From Ruminococcus sp. FMBCY1 (GTDB taxonomy: Bacteria; Bacillota; Clostridia; Oscillospirales; Acutalibacteraceae), in the NCBI RefSeq assembly GCF_023921805.1, contig NZ_CP074197.1, positions 744,001 through 808,000 on the forward strand: a stretch of DNA of 64,000 bases, read 5' to 3'. The translations under genes and the position numbers were made by a program. Of the stretch, positions 24,250 through 31,650 are shown in pieces. The notes under the pieces are model-generated. The model was not told the origin of the DNA. It saw only the letters and a program-made list of their open reading frames with translations, and searched no databases. Numbering within the stretch: position 1 is the stretch's first letter; each line of letters starts with the position of its first letter.

Positions 24250-24615
24250 ATGGGATTTTTAGATTTATTTAAAAATAAAAATAATAAATTAAAACCAAAT
24301 ACTCTTGCGTATGTTTTGGCTGATTGTAAGAAATTCAAAATTGATACAATTATTATGTTCACTGCCAAAACTTGTAACTATTGTTCAAAATATGGGCGTA
24401 AAAGAAACGGTGGAGGAAAAATATATTCAATAAGTGGGAAATCTAAAAAGTACCCTGCATTATCCACTATACCGTCAGATTTGCTACTCGGTAGATGTCC
24501 CAAATGCGATAAAACAATCTCTTTTAATACCTACTATCCCGAACTTGAGGATTTAGACAAGCCGTTTTCAGATAAAGAAATAGCAGAGCTTGACCGCCAA
24601 AGGAAGAAGAAATGA
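24250..24615 (+). CDS. Free-standing zinc-module protein related to the phage minor head protein
   Basis: 121 residues from ATG at 24250 (AGAAAGAAGAA upstream). It has CNYC (42-45) and GRCPKC (81-86), probable zinc ligands, plus IYSISGKSKKYPALST and a tail YPELEDLDKPFSDKEIAELD. The same order of motifs occurs in the minor head protein of this prophage (CPDC at 234, YSNGKKSDGDYPLLST, HPRCKD, YPELDDL then LSDDELAELDRQR). It therefore seems to be a stand-alone relative of that module, here in the lysogeny operon. Role unknown; a superinfection or head-assembly interference protein is one idea. Confidence 0.55.
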   Translation: MGFLDLFKNKNNKLKPNTLAYVLADCKKFKIDTIIMFTAKTCNYCSKYGRKRNGGGKIYSISGKSKKYPALSTIPSDLLLGRCPKCDKTISFNTYYPELEDLDKPFSDKEIAELDRQRKKK

Positions 24616-24681
24616 ACAAAGTCCGTATCCTCGGCAAAGCCGTAGGGTTTTACAGTAACATTTATTAGAATAAAAAATCCG

Positions 24682-24715
24682 CCCTAAAATAGGAAATCAA
24701 TTTCCCATTTTGGGG
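24682..24715. repeat. Long hairpin
   Basis: CCCTAAAATAGGAAA pairs with TTTCCCATTTTGGGG around a four-base loop, with two mismatches. No T tract follows directly on +, so it need not be a terminator. It may end the repressor operon transcript or form a structured DNA/RNA element. Confidence 0.6.
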
Positions 24716-24729
24716 TGATAAAGCGAAAA

Positions 24730-24747
24730 TGTCCAATCGATTGGACA
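24730..24747. promoter_or_regulatory. Palindrome P1
   Basis: TGTCCAATCGATTGGACA, a perfect 18-bp palindrome preceded by GCGAAAA; identical to the palindrome inside the DUF3102-like gene (20021-20038). Confidence 0.8.
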
Positions 24748-24763
24748 AAACAAATTCTGAAAA

Positions 24764-24781
24764 TGTGCAATCGATTGCACA
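24764..24781. promoter_or_regulatory. Palindrome P2
   Basis: TGTGCAATCGATTGCACA, a perfect 18-bp palindrome. Flanks (TCTGAAAA before, AATCGGAATGATAAAGC after) match the coding sequence around the palindrome of the DUF3102-like gene. The two core changes are compensatory and keep the symmetry. Confidence 0.8.
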
Positions 24782-24803
24782 AATCGGAATGATAAAGCGA
24801 AAA

Positions 24804-24821
24804 TGTTTACTCGAGTTTACA
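24804..24821. promoter_or_regulatory. Palindrome P3
   Basis: TGTTTACTCGAGTTTACA, with the same outer TGT/ACA and GCGAAAA lead as P1 but a different core (ACTCGAGT). Spaced 40 bases from P2; P1 to P2 is 34. Confidence 0.65.
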
Positions 24822-24830
24822 TTTTGCAGT

Positions 24831-24955
24831 AATGTTAGTGTGGTGGCTTGAGGAGGGTTTGAGGGTTTTTATAACCTTTCGTATAAGAAAAATAAAAATA
24901 TTATATATATAAAGGGTTATTTAAAAATGGCTTCAACCCACCACAAGCCTCCGCA
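24831..24955. repeat. 125-bp repeat, copy B (inverted relative to copy A)
   Basis: Reverse complement of 13168-13292 with a single base difference. Lies directly after palindrome P3 and before the integrase. Includes the same AT-rich core and GC-rich inverted arms as copy A. Confidence 0.9.
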
Positions 24956-25142
24956 CATAAGCAATAAAAAATCCGCCCTACCCTGCGCCAACAGGATAGA
25001 GCGGAAACCATTACACACAGGGTGCAACGGTGCAGTTAAACGCAATATAATTGTATCATACTCCTTTGTGTTTTGCAAGTTTTGCAGATAAATAACACAA
25101 GGGATTTTTGCACCCTTTTTACATTAAAAAGGAGTGTTTATA

Positions 25143-26333
25143 ATGAAAAAACGCAAAGACGGCAGGTATCAAAAAAATATCTATATCGGACGAGATGAAA
25201 ACGGCAAAGCTATGTATAAGTCTGTATTTGGCAAAACGCAAGCTGAGGTTACACGCAAAGCAAATGAAATCAAGCTAAAAATCAGCAAAGGTATGGATAT
25301 TCTTAGCGAGAATATGCCGTTCAGTGAACTCTGCGAAAATTGGCTGATATACAAAAAGGCTCTGCTTTCTTCTGACAAGCAGTATAAGAGTTATAAAACA
25401 AACCTTAAACCGTTTTCTGTATTAGGCGATGTTGCAATCAGCAAACTTGTAAAAGCAGATTTTCAATGTATCATAAATGACTATTTCGCACGAAATCCAC
25501 ATACAGGCAAACCGACTTCAAAGAAAACTCTGCGTGATTACAGAATGACCGCAAGGCAGGTGTTTGACTTTGCTGTTGAAAACCGCATACTTGACTACAA
25601 TCCATTAACATATGTCAGAATACCGAAAAATGCACCTGTAAGCGAGCGCAGGGCATTGACCGAGCAAGAACAGCGGTGGGTTATGGAAATGCCACACAGA
25701 GCACAACTTCCTGCTATGATCATGATGCTGTCTGGTTTAAGATTAAGTGAATGCCTTGCGTTGCAATGGTATGACATTGACCTTGAAAATGCTCAAATTA
25801 GTGTTCATCAAAAACTTGTAATGACAGGAACTCCGCACATTGTGCAAGGCGCAAAGTCAAAGGCTGGCATACGAACAGTCAATATTCCCCACACCCTTGT
25901 GGATTTTCTGAAAAATCAAAAGAACCATAAACAATCCGACTTTGTTGTACTTACAACAAAAGGGGAGTTCTTCTCAACAACAGCGTGGCGAGAACTGTGG
26001 GACAGCTATATGGCAGACCTCAATCTTAAATACGGAGATTTTTCCGAATATGAGCGAAAGCCAAAAAGTAAGTTCGACCCAAAAGGCGTTCCGTTTGTTA
26101 TTGAAAGATTCACCGCACATTATCTAAGACATACTTTTGCTACAAACTTGTTCTTTTGCGGTCAAGATTTACTTTATGTCCAAAACCAACTCGGACACGC
26201 AAAGCCCGAAACGACTTTGAATATTTATACACATTTAGTGCAAACAAATCAGATTAAGAAAATCAATAAAATTATAGACCTAAACGATTACATCTCTGCG
26301 ATTGCGGAACCGCAAAAAATGATGTTAGTCTGA
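25143..26333 (+). CDS. int: Phage integrase, tyrosine recombinase
   Basis: 396 residues from ATG at 25143 with AAAAAGGAG nine bases upstream (a GTG three codons earlier has no room for a ribosome site). The N-terminus has an AP2-like arm-binding domain (KRKDGRYQKNIYIGRDENGK), followed by a SAM-like core-binding domain and the catalytic domain with SGLRLSE (Arg), HYLRHTFAT (His-x-x-Arg), LGHAKPETTLNIYTH (His and Tyr nucleophile). It sits next to the tRNA-Thr fragment, as expected for a tRNA-targeting integrase, and is convergent with nothing else on +. Confidence 0.93.
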   Translation: MKKRKDGRYQKNIYIGRDENGKAMYKSVFGKTQAEVTRKANEIKLKISKGMDILSENMPFSELCENWLIYKKALLSSDKQYKSYKTNLKPFSVLGDVAISKLVKADFQCIINDYFARNPHTGKPTSKKTLRDYRMTARQVFDFAVENRILDYNPLTYVRIPKNAPVSERRALTEQEQRWVMEMPHRAQLPAMIMMLSGLRLSECLALQWYDIDLENAQISVHQKLVMTGTPHIVQGAKSKAGIRTVNIPHTLVDFLKNQKNHKQSDFVVLTTKGEFFSTTAWRELWDSYMADLNLKYGDFSEYERKPKSKFDPKGVPFVIERFTAHYLRHTFATNLFFCGQDLLYVQNQLGHAKPETTLNIYTHLVQTNQIKKINKIIDLNDYISAIAEPQKMMLV

Positions 26334-26395
26334 TGTTAGTCAATGTATAATAAAAATACGCTTGTTTACTGCACTTTTTCAAATTCTTGTAATGT

Positions 26396-26440
26396 TTCGT
26401 AATCAGTAGGTCGACGGTTCAAGTCCGTTCACCAGCTCCA
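26396..26440 (+). other. att: Prophage attachment site: 3' half of tRNA-Thr(CGT)
   Basis: TTCGTAATCAG, the T arm GACGG-TTCAAGT-CCGTT, then CACCAGC-T-CCA read as the anticodon loop (CGT), T arm, acceptor strand and encoded CCA of tRNA-Thr. The 5' half is absent: the bases just upstream (GTAATGT) do not pair with ATCAG and no D arm is found. This is the expected hybrid att site of a phage that integrates into a tRNA gene. The intact tRNA should lie at the other prophage end, beyond the left edge. Confidence 0.85.
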
Positions 26441-26445
26441 CAAAT

Positions 26446-26494
26446 AAACCGCATTACCAAGCCGTTTTTAAGGCTTGTGTGCGGTTTTTCTTTT
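26446..26494 (+). terminator. tRNA-Thr terminator
   Basis: AAACCGCA...AAGCC pairs with GGCTT...GCGGTTT, followed by T residues; it ends what was the host tRNA transcript, just after the att site. Confidence 0.75.
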
Positions 26495-26901
26495 TGCCTG
26501 TTTCCCGTAAAACATTGCTTTTAACTGTATTATAATATGCAAATACAGTAAAAAACCCTCACCTACTTCTATTAACTAAGCAAGTCACTGATTTTATATG
26601 CTTATATTCTTTATGTTTTTAATACAAGGCTGATTTTAAATCAAATGCAAAATAACCGTTTACATCTAAGAATACTAAATTATGCCGTAAAATTAAGGTG
26701 TAGTAATACATACCCATAACAATTTTCGTTAAAACGGTTATTTATCACAAGTTTTGGTAAATTATGGTTTAGAAAACTGTTTTATCAAGCAATTGTAAAA
26801 GTTTGGTCGACCTTTTCAAAGGTTGTAAGTGTGGGCAAGCCCACAAATACTTTCCGTTTATGCAATCTGACGATAGGTGCTGTAAAAAGCAGCATATCAA
26901 A

Positions 26902-26942
26902 AAGCCGAGATTCACGAAATAGTGAGTCTCGGTGATTTTTTT
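26902..26942. terminator. Bidirectional-looking terminator
   Basis: CCGAGATTCAC pairs with GTGAGTCTCGG, with A residues before and seven T residues after, so it could stop transcription from either side. Confidence 0.7.
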
Positions 26943-27118
26943 GCTTGCATTCTTGAAATTGTATAAAAATATGATATGAAAATATGAAGAATGTTAAAAA
27001 TGTTTAAAATTTGGGCATAACTCGAAAAGGTGCAAAACCAAGCACCTTTAATGTAGAAAACTTTTTAGTTTTATGTACCTTGTTGATATGGTTTTTCATT
27101 GATATTAAATTATATCAC

Positions 27119-27195
27119 AAAAATGACTGCATTCCTACCTTTCGGTTAGAATGCAGTCGTTTTTTTATTTAGGCTGTTTTTTCAGCTCCTTTAAA
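27119..27195. repeat. Dispersed terminator-like element, copy 1
   Basis: GACTGCATTC and GAATGCAGTC form a 10-bp stem with T runs on either side, followed by a T-rich tail (AGGCTGTTTTTTCAG). A close copy with the same tail occurs at 44472-44550. Probably also ends the polysaccharide transcript. Confidence 0.7.
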
Positions 27196-27292
27196 TGCCG
27201 TTTAAAATCGTTTAATTTGCGTTTTAATTGATTAGTAGTGTAACTCTTTACATTTTATATAACAAAGCTAACACAACAAAAATATAGTTGTG

Positions 27293-27535
27293 TTATATTT
27301 GAGATAATAGTTCATCATATACAGCATATATCTGTTTGCCTTTTGAATTTATTGCACCTTCTTTATCCATTCCGTATTCGACAACATTAAAGTAAATAAT
27401 ATCCTGAAAACTACTAATATCATCTACAAAGAAAATGGCATTATTATTTTCAAAAGAATGTTTCAAAATAAAATTATTAACATTATCAAGTGTAATTAAA
27501 AAATCAAATTGTTTTTTAGTAAGTATAAATTTCAT
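27293..27535 (-). CDS. Small protein, possible immunity gene for the toxin-like fragment
   Basis: 80 residues beginning MKFILTKKQFDFLITLDNVN, acidic, no membrane segment. It overlaps the end of the toxin-like fragment by four bases (ATGA), the usual layout for a toxin and its immunity protein. No family is recognised with confidence. It is intact although its partner gene is broken. Confidence 0.45.
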   Translation of the reverse strand: MKFILTKKQFDFLITLDNVNNFILKHSFENNNAIFFVDDISSFQDIIYFNVVEYGMDKEGAINSKGKQIYAVYDELLSQI

Positions 27536-28092
27536 TTTTTTACCTTCTTTGGATTGGTTTGAATAAGATTACCGTTGGCATTAATAGATACTTGGCATTT
27601 AGAGTTAGTAAATACAAAACTATCGTTTTTACTACTGTATATAGGTTCTTTATCAGATAGTATAGCATCTTTTATATTCTCAAGCGACACGCCACTTCTT
27701 GCTCTGTTATTATGCATAGGATCGTTTTTTGTACCAAAAACACGCTCAATGAAATGCTTGCTTTGTGATTTGATTTTTATTACTTGTTTGATAACATCTT
27801 CAACAGCTGATGTATCAAAATAGTTTTTATCAGAATCATAGTTTGTTGGTGTTGCTATTACAACAAAATCCGCATCCTTGTATGCATTTTCATAATCTAA
27901 GGTAGCATATAGATTTAAGTTTTCTTTCTTAAAATATTTTTTAATATATTCATCTTTTATCGGAGATAATATGTCATTGATCAGTTTAACTTTTTTTGGA
28001 ATAATATCAACAGCAATAACTTCATTGTGTTGAGCAAGCAAAGTGGCAATAGATAAGCCAACATATCATGTTCCGGCTACAGCTGTTTTCAT
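27532..28092 (-). pseudogene. ugd: Broken UDP-glucose 6-dehydrogenase fused to a toxin-like C-terminal domain
   Basis: The gene starts at ATG 28092 with MKTAVAGT, then a TGA at 28068-28066 replaces the Gly codon of the Rossmann GTGYVGL motif; the frame continues YVGLSIATLLAQHNEVIAVD and FVVIATPTNYD, all Ugd. At about 27770 the Ugd similarity stops, and an unrelated domain continues in frame: KHFIERVFGTKND, then RSGVSLENIKDAILSDKE and CQVSINANGNLIQTNP. The latter looks like small RNase-type (BECR-fold) toxin domains at the ends of phage and contact-dependent toxins. Full Ugd is about 390 residues. It is the last gene of the capsule cluster. Confidence 0.7.
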
Positions 28093-28097
28093 TTTAA

Positions 28098-29633
28098 TTA
28101 CGCCTTTCGCTTTTTTAATTTATTCAGTAGGTTATTAATTGGCACACGAATAACATCCTTCTCATAATCATTCATGGAGAAGAACCAACTACCAACTGAA
28201 TATAATACTACATATATCAAAACAGTAAATAAAAATACACTCCAGGAATAAAAATTCACAAAATTTGACACTATAAATGTCATTACACATAATAGTGTAG
28301 GAATCCATGACATACATAAAATATTCTTCCAAAACAAAGGAATATTGATTTTAGTAACTTTGTAATAATATATATTCATTATTATTCCTTGACCTAAAAT
28401 ATAGGATACACAAGAACACAGTGCAGCTCCGATACCACCCAAATAAGGTACTATAAAATATGTGGATACTGCATTTAATATGGCTATTGCTAAATAAACC
28501 AAAGAACGAAATTTATGCTTATTTTGAGCTATTACAATTGTTAGCCCGGTATTTTGAATATACGGAATTACCAAAGGTATCATTGTTACCAGTGCTATAT
28601 AGTAAGATTCTCCATAATTTTCACCTGCCCACATAATTAAAAATGGGTGACCTAAAGCTATAAAACCCGAAACTACTAATGCCAACAAAAGATACTGTAA
28701 TCTTCCGACTCTAATAAAAACCTCGGACAAAGCTTGAGTATTTTCTCCATCCAAAGTAACCATTGAATTGATTTTAGGACCAATTACACCGGATACAGCT
28801 TGCGACAACTGCATCAATATATTATTAAATGTCGAGCCAACATTATAAATTGCAACAACTGCAGTTCCTACCAACGCACCTAAAATAACCTTATCTGTGG
28901 TCCAAAACAGCATATCTACCAAAGTTCCTATAAACATGTACACTGAAAATACGAGCAGTTCTTTAATAAATACACTTTCAAATCGTACAAATTTTGGTAT
29001 TATTTTTAAAACCTTAAAGCAATAGTATATATTGACAGGGCAGGCAATAAAATTAAGTAGGAGTCCTGAGAATGTCATACCGATTGAGCCAAATCCACAA
29101 TATAATAGTATAATGTTAGCAACTGGAGCTAAAACTGTAGAAAAAATATCAATAACTCTTCTAAATATGAATCTTTCATATGCAGTAATAATTGATGAAA
29201 AAACACTAATTGGAAAGGCAATGGCTGTGTTAAATGCCATCATAACAATCAATATTTTAAGTTTATCTACTTCCTGTTGCGTAAGACCCTTAGAAAAACA
29301 TGAATCAGTACATAACATTAATATAAATCCGCCGATAATTACTAAAACAGATACTATCCCGTATATTATCAAAAATAAACCAAATATGCTTCTTACTTGT
29401 TCTTTCTTGCCTTCGGCTCTATACTTACATATATATCTAATAATTGTACTGCCAAATCCAAAATTCAATAATGATAAATATCCAACAATAGAGTTTGACA
29501 AACTGTATAAGCCATACTCAGCTTGACCAAGTATTCTTAACATAATTGGGGTATATATCATAGGTATAATACTACCTATTGCAAGATTGACATACGATAG
29601 TAATGTACCCACACGAAGTTGATTAACTTTCAT
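28098..29633 (-). CDS. Polysaccharide flippase (Wzx/MurJ-MOP superfamily)
   Basis: 511 residues with about 12-14 hydrophobic segments and few charged loops. It starts MKVNQLRVGTLLSYVNLAIG and has AEYGLYSLSNSIVGYLSLL, the typical N-terminal region of Wzx-like flippases. It would move the undecaprenyl-linked repeat unit across the membrane for the polymerase encoded upstream. It is the last intact gene in the operon. Confidence 0.85.
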   Translation of the reverse strand: MKVNQLRVGTLLSYVNLAIGSIIPMIYTPIMLRILGQAEYGLYSLSNSIVGYLSLLNFGFGSTIIRYICKYRAEGKKEQVRSIFGLFLIIYGIVSVLVIIGGFILMLCTDSCFSKGLTQQEVDKLKILIVMMAFNTAIAFPISVFSSIITAYERFIFRRVIDIFSTVLAPVANIILLYCGFGSIGMTFSGLLLNFIACPVNIYYCFKVLKIIPKFVRFESVFIKELLVFSVYMFIGTLVDMLFWTTDKVILGALVGTAVVAIYNVGSTFNNILMQLSQAVSGVIGPKINSMVTLDGENTQALSEVFIRVGRLQYLLLALVVSGFIALGHPFLIMWAGENYGESYYIALVTMIPLVIPYIQNTGLTIVIAQNKHKFRSLVYLAIAILNAVSTYFIVPYLGGIGAALCSCVSYILGQGIIMNIYYYKVTKINIPLFWKNILCMSWIPTLLCVMTFIVSNFVNFYSWSVFLFTVLIYVVLYSVGSWFFSMNDYEKDVIRVPINNLLNKLKKRKA

Positions 29634-29703
29634 TATGCAGTCTCCTTAATACCGAGTTAAAAAATATCTTTAATGGATTAGTTTTTCTGCCACTTTTCTG
29701 TAT

Positions 29704-30496
29704 TTACTTATTTAGCTTTTTACGATTCAGTGGATATGTTTCACCATAATATAATTTATTTAAAACTGTCTTATATTCAAAAGCAGCATTTGAATTAAGC
29801 TCATACTCCATAACTGAATTATTTCCCGAGAATGCTTTCCGGCCACTGATAATAATAGTACATCACTTCTTTTGTAAATACAATTTTCTTACATTTATTA
29901 ATTAGATGATGACTCATATAAATATCTTCAAAAATTTTACCGTCAGGATATTGTAATCCGTTATATAAATCCTTTTTAATAAGCTTAGCCCAAGAGGCAG
30001 CCATAATAAAAGAATAATGATCATTTTTATAAATTAATTCTAAACCTCTTTTATTATCAAAACACTCAACGGCAATATTATTACTATCTGGAAATATATA
30101 GTCTGTTTCACTGCCTTTTATAAAATCGCATATAGAAATATCTGCGTCACATTTAATTAAATTTTCATACAGCTTTTCAATTATATTTTCTTTTATATAA
30201 TCATCACTATCTATCCAGAATATGTAATTACCTTTAGCTAATTTTACTCCGAAATTACGAACATATGAAATACCATGATTTTCTTGATGTATTACTTTTA
30301 TTCGATTATCGTTATTAGCATACTTTTTACATATATTGTAACTGTTATCAGTTGAACCATCATCTATAATCAATATTTCAAGATTTTTATATGTTTGTCT
30401 TAATACTGATTCTATACAATATGCAATATTATTTTCAACATTATAAACGGGTATTATAACAGACACAAGAGCTTCGCAGTTTTCTGTTTTAACCAT
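29704..30496 (-). pseudogene. GT2 family glycosyltransferase, frameshifted near its end
   Basis: The main frame (30496-29819, 225 residues) has the GT-A start SVIIPVYNVENNIAYCIESV, IIDDGSTDNSYNI, and the DSDD metal-binding motif (FWIDSDDYI). It stops at ...YYYQWPESILGK. A one-base shift near 29826 opens another 38 codons (GNNSVMEYELNSNAAFEYK, then NKLYYGETYPLNRKKLNK) that look like the natural end. One extra base in ATTCTCGGG explains this. The truncated protein might still be active since the catalytic region is complete. Confidence 0.65.
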
Positions 30497-31649
30497 TAAT
30501 TAATCCTTTCAAGTACTCTTCTTTAAGTTCAGAATACTCTTTAATCTTATCGTTTAATGTAATTTTTATTCTATCTGTATTTTTTTCAAGCCATAAAAAA
30601 GAATTTAATAAATTGTTTTTCTGATTCAAATCCTGCACAGGAATAACATAATTATCATATGTACCAAACAAATCTTTAGCAATTCCTTTTGCTTTCACAG
30701 AATATCCTACAACTAAAGTTGGTACGCCGGTAGAATACGCAGCAATGGTTGAATGCGTTCTGGCACCAATAAAATAAGCACATTGACTTATAATATATTT
30801 TTGTTGCCTACAATTATGATCATCTACAATAGAAATTCTATTTTTGTCTGATATTTTTTTATATAATTGTTGCAATACTTTTCTGTCATCATTAGAATCC
30901 CATATTACATGCGGAATTAATGCAATATTATAATCAGTTTGTTCAATGATATAATCAATTAAACATTCATAGTTTTCAAATGTTTTTCCACGGTTCTTTT
31001 CATAATCTAAAATAATCGGACTGATATTAATACCTATTGTGTTACCTTTTACAAAGTTTTTGGGTAACTCTGTCTTTTCAATATTAAGAAAAAATGCGGG
31101 ATCAGGCAATAATATTGTATTAGGATTTACTTGCTTTATAGCATTATAAGATATACTTTCTCTTGCAATAATTAAATCGAATTTTTTAATGTCTTTTCTT
31201 ATTCTATTATTTTCTAATACAGAAGGCTCAACAGATGTACCCCACAGCACAAGTTTTTTGACTTTTTTTCTTATTAAGTTATTCACAATAGGATACACTT
31301 CTGCATCAGAGTAGCAATAATTATCTCCTCCTACAAATAAACCAATATCCATATTATTAATTTGATTAATTGATTGCTTATGAAGTAAAGCGTCCATATA
31401 AATAGATTTATTAAAAATTTTCTGCATAAAATATGCTTTAACAAAATCTAAAGACTTTCGATTAATTGTATTTATCTCCTGTCGCAATTGTACAACAGAA
31501 TCTAAACCATACTGAAGATCTTCACTGCAATTATATGACAAAAGTATAGATTGATTTAAATCTAATTTAAGCAATTGTGCAGTCGATCTTACTATAGCTT
31601 CACAACCATGGTTTTTACTCCCGCCATGGACATACATTACTACTTTCAT
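30489..31649 (-). CDS. Polysaccharide pyruvyl transferase family protein
   Basis: 386 residues. It starts MKVVMYVHGGSKNHGCEAI, with the C-terminal GARTHSTIAAYSTGVPTLVVGY, which is characteristic of the CsaB/PS_pyruv_trans family (His and Arg in the donor site). It adds ketal pyruvate from phosphoenolpyruvate to a sugar in the repeat unit, giving a negative charge. Overlaps the following GT2 by eight bases. Confidence 0.85.
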   Translation of the reverse strand: MKVVMYVHGGSKNHGCEAIVRSTAQLLKLDLNQSILLSYNCSEDLQYGLDSVVQLRQEINTINRKSLDFVKAYFMQKIFNKSIYMDALLHKQSINQINNMDIGLFVGGDNYCYSDAEVYPIVNNLIRKKVKKLVLWGTSVEPSVLENNRIRKDIKKFDLIIARESISYNAIKQVNPNTILLPDPAFFLNIEKTELPKNFVKGNTIGINISPIILDYEKNRGKTFENYECLIDYIIEQTDYNIALIPHVIWDSNDDRKVLQQLYKKISDKNRISIVDDHNCRQQKYIISQCAYFIGARTHSTIAAYSTGVPTLVVGYSVKAKGIAKDLFGTYDNYVIPVQDLNQKNNLLNSFLWLEKNTDRIKITLNDKIKEYSELKEEYLKGLING

Positions 31650-31650
31650 A

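Larger units (their letters stand above)
24616..25126. other. Non-coding hub between lysogeny genes and integrase
   Basis: No convincing gene. In order it holds: a 17-bp direct repeat copy (24669-24685), a long hairpin (24682-24715), three related palindromes (24730-24821), copy B of the 125-bp repeat (24831-24955), the second direct repeat copy (24963-24979) within a hairpin (about 24971-25003), and an AT-rich stretch leading to the integrase. This density suggests an origin, partition site, or attachment and accessory site. Confidence 0.7.
26495..27292. other. Non-coding junction between prophage and polysaccharide locus
   Basis: About 800 AT-rich bases without a convincing gene. It contains a hairpin AAAGGTGC/GCACCTTT near 27030-27050 and two terminators listed separately. 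A GC-richer stretch at about 26800-26900 (GTGGGCAAGCCCAC palindrome) may be a decayed element; I cannot identify it. Confidence 0.5.

Noticed and set aside
26396..26440. A functional tRNA gene
   Set aside because: Only the anticodon loop to CCA part is present; the 5' acceptor strand, D arm and 5' anticodon stem are missing.
1..26440. Diversity-generating retroelement
   Set aside because: No reverse transcriptase gene and no template/variable repeat pair with adenine-specific differences are seen.
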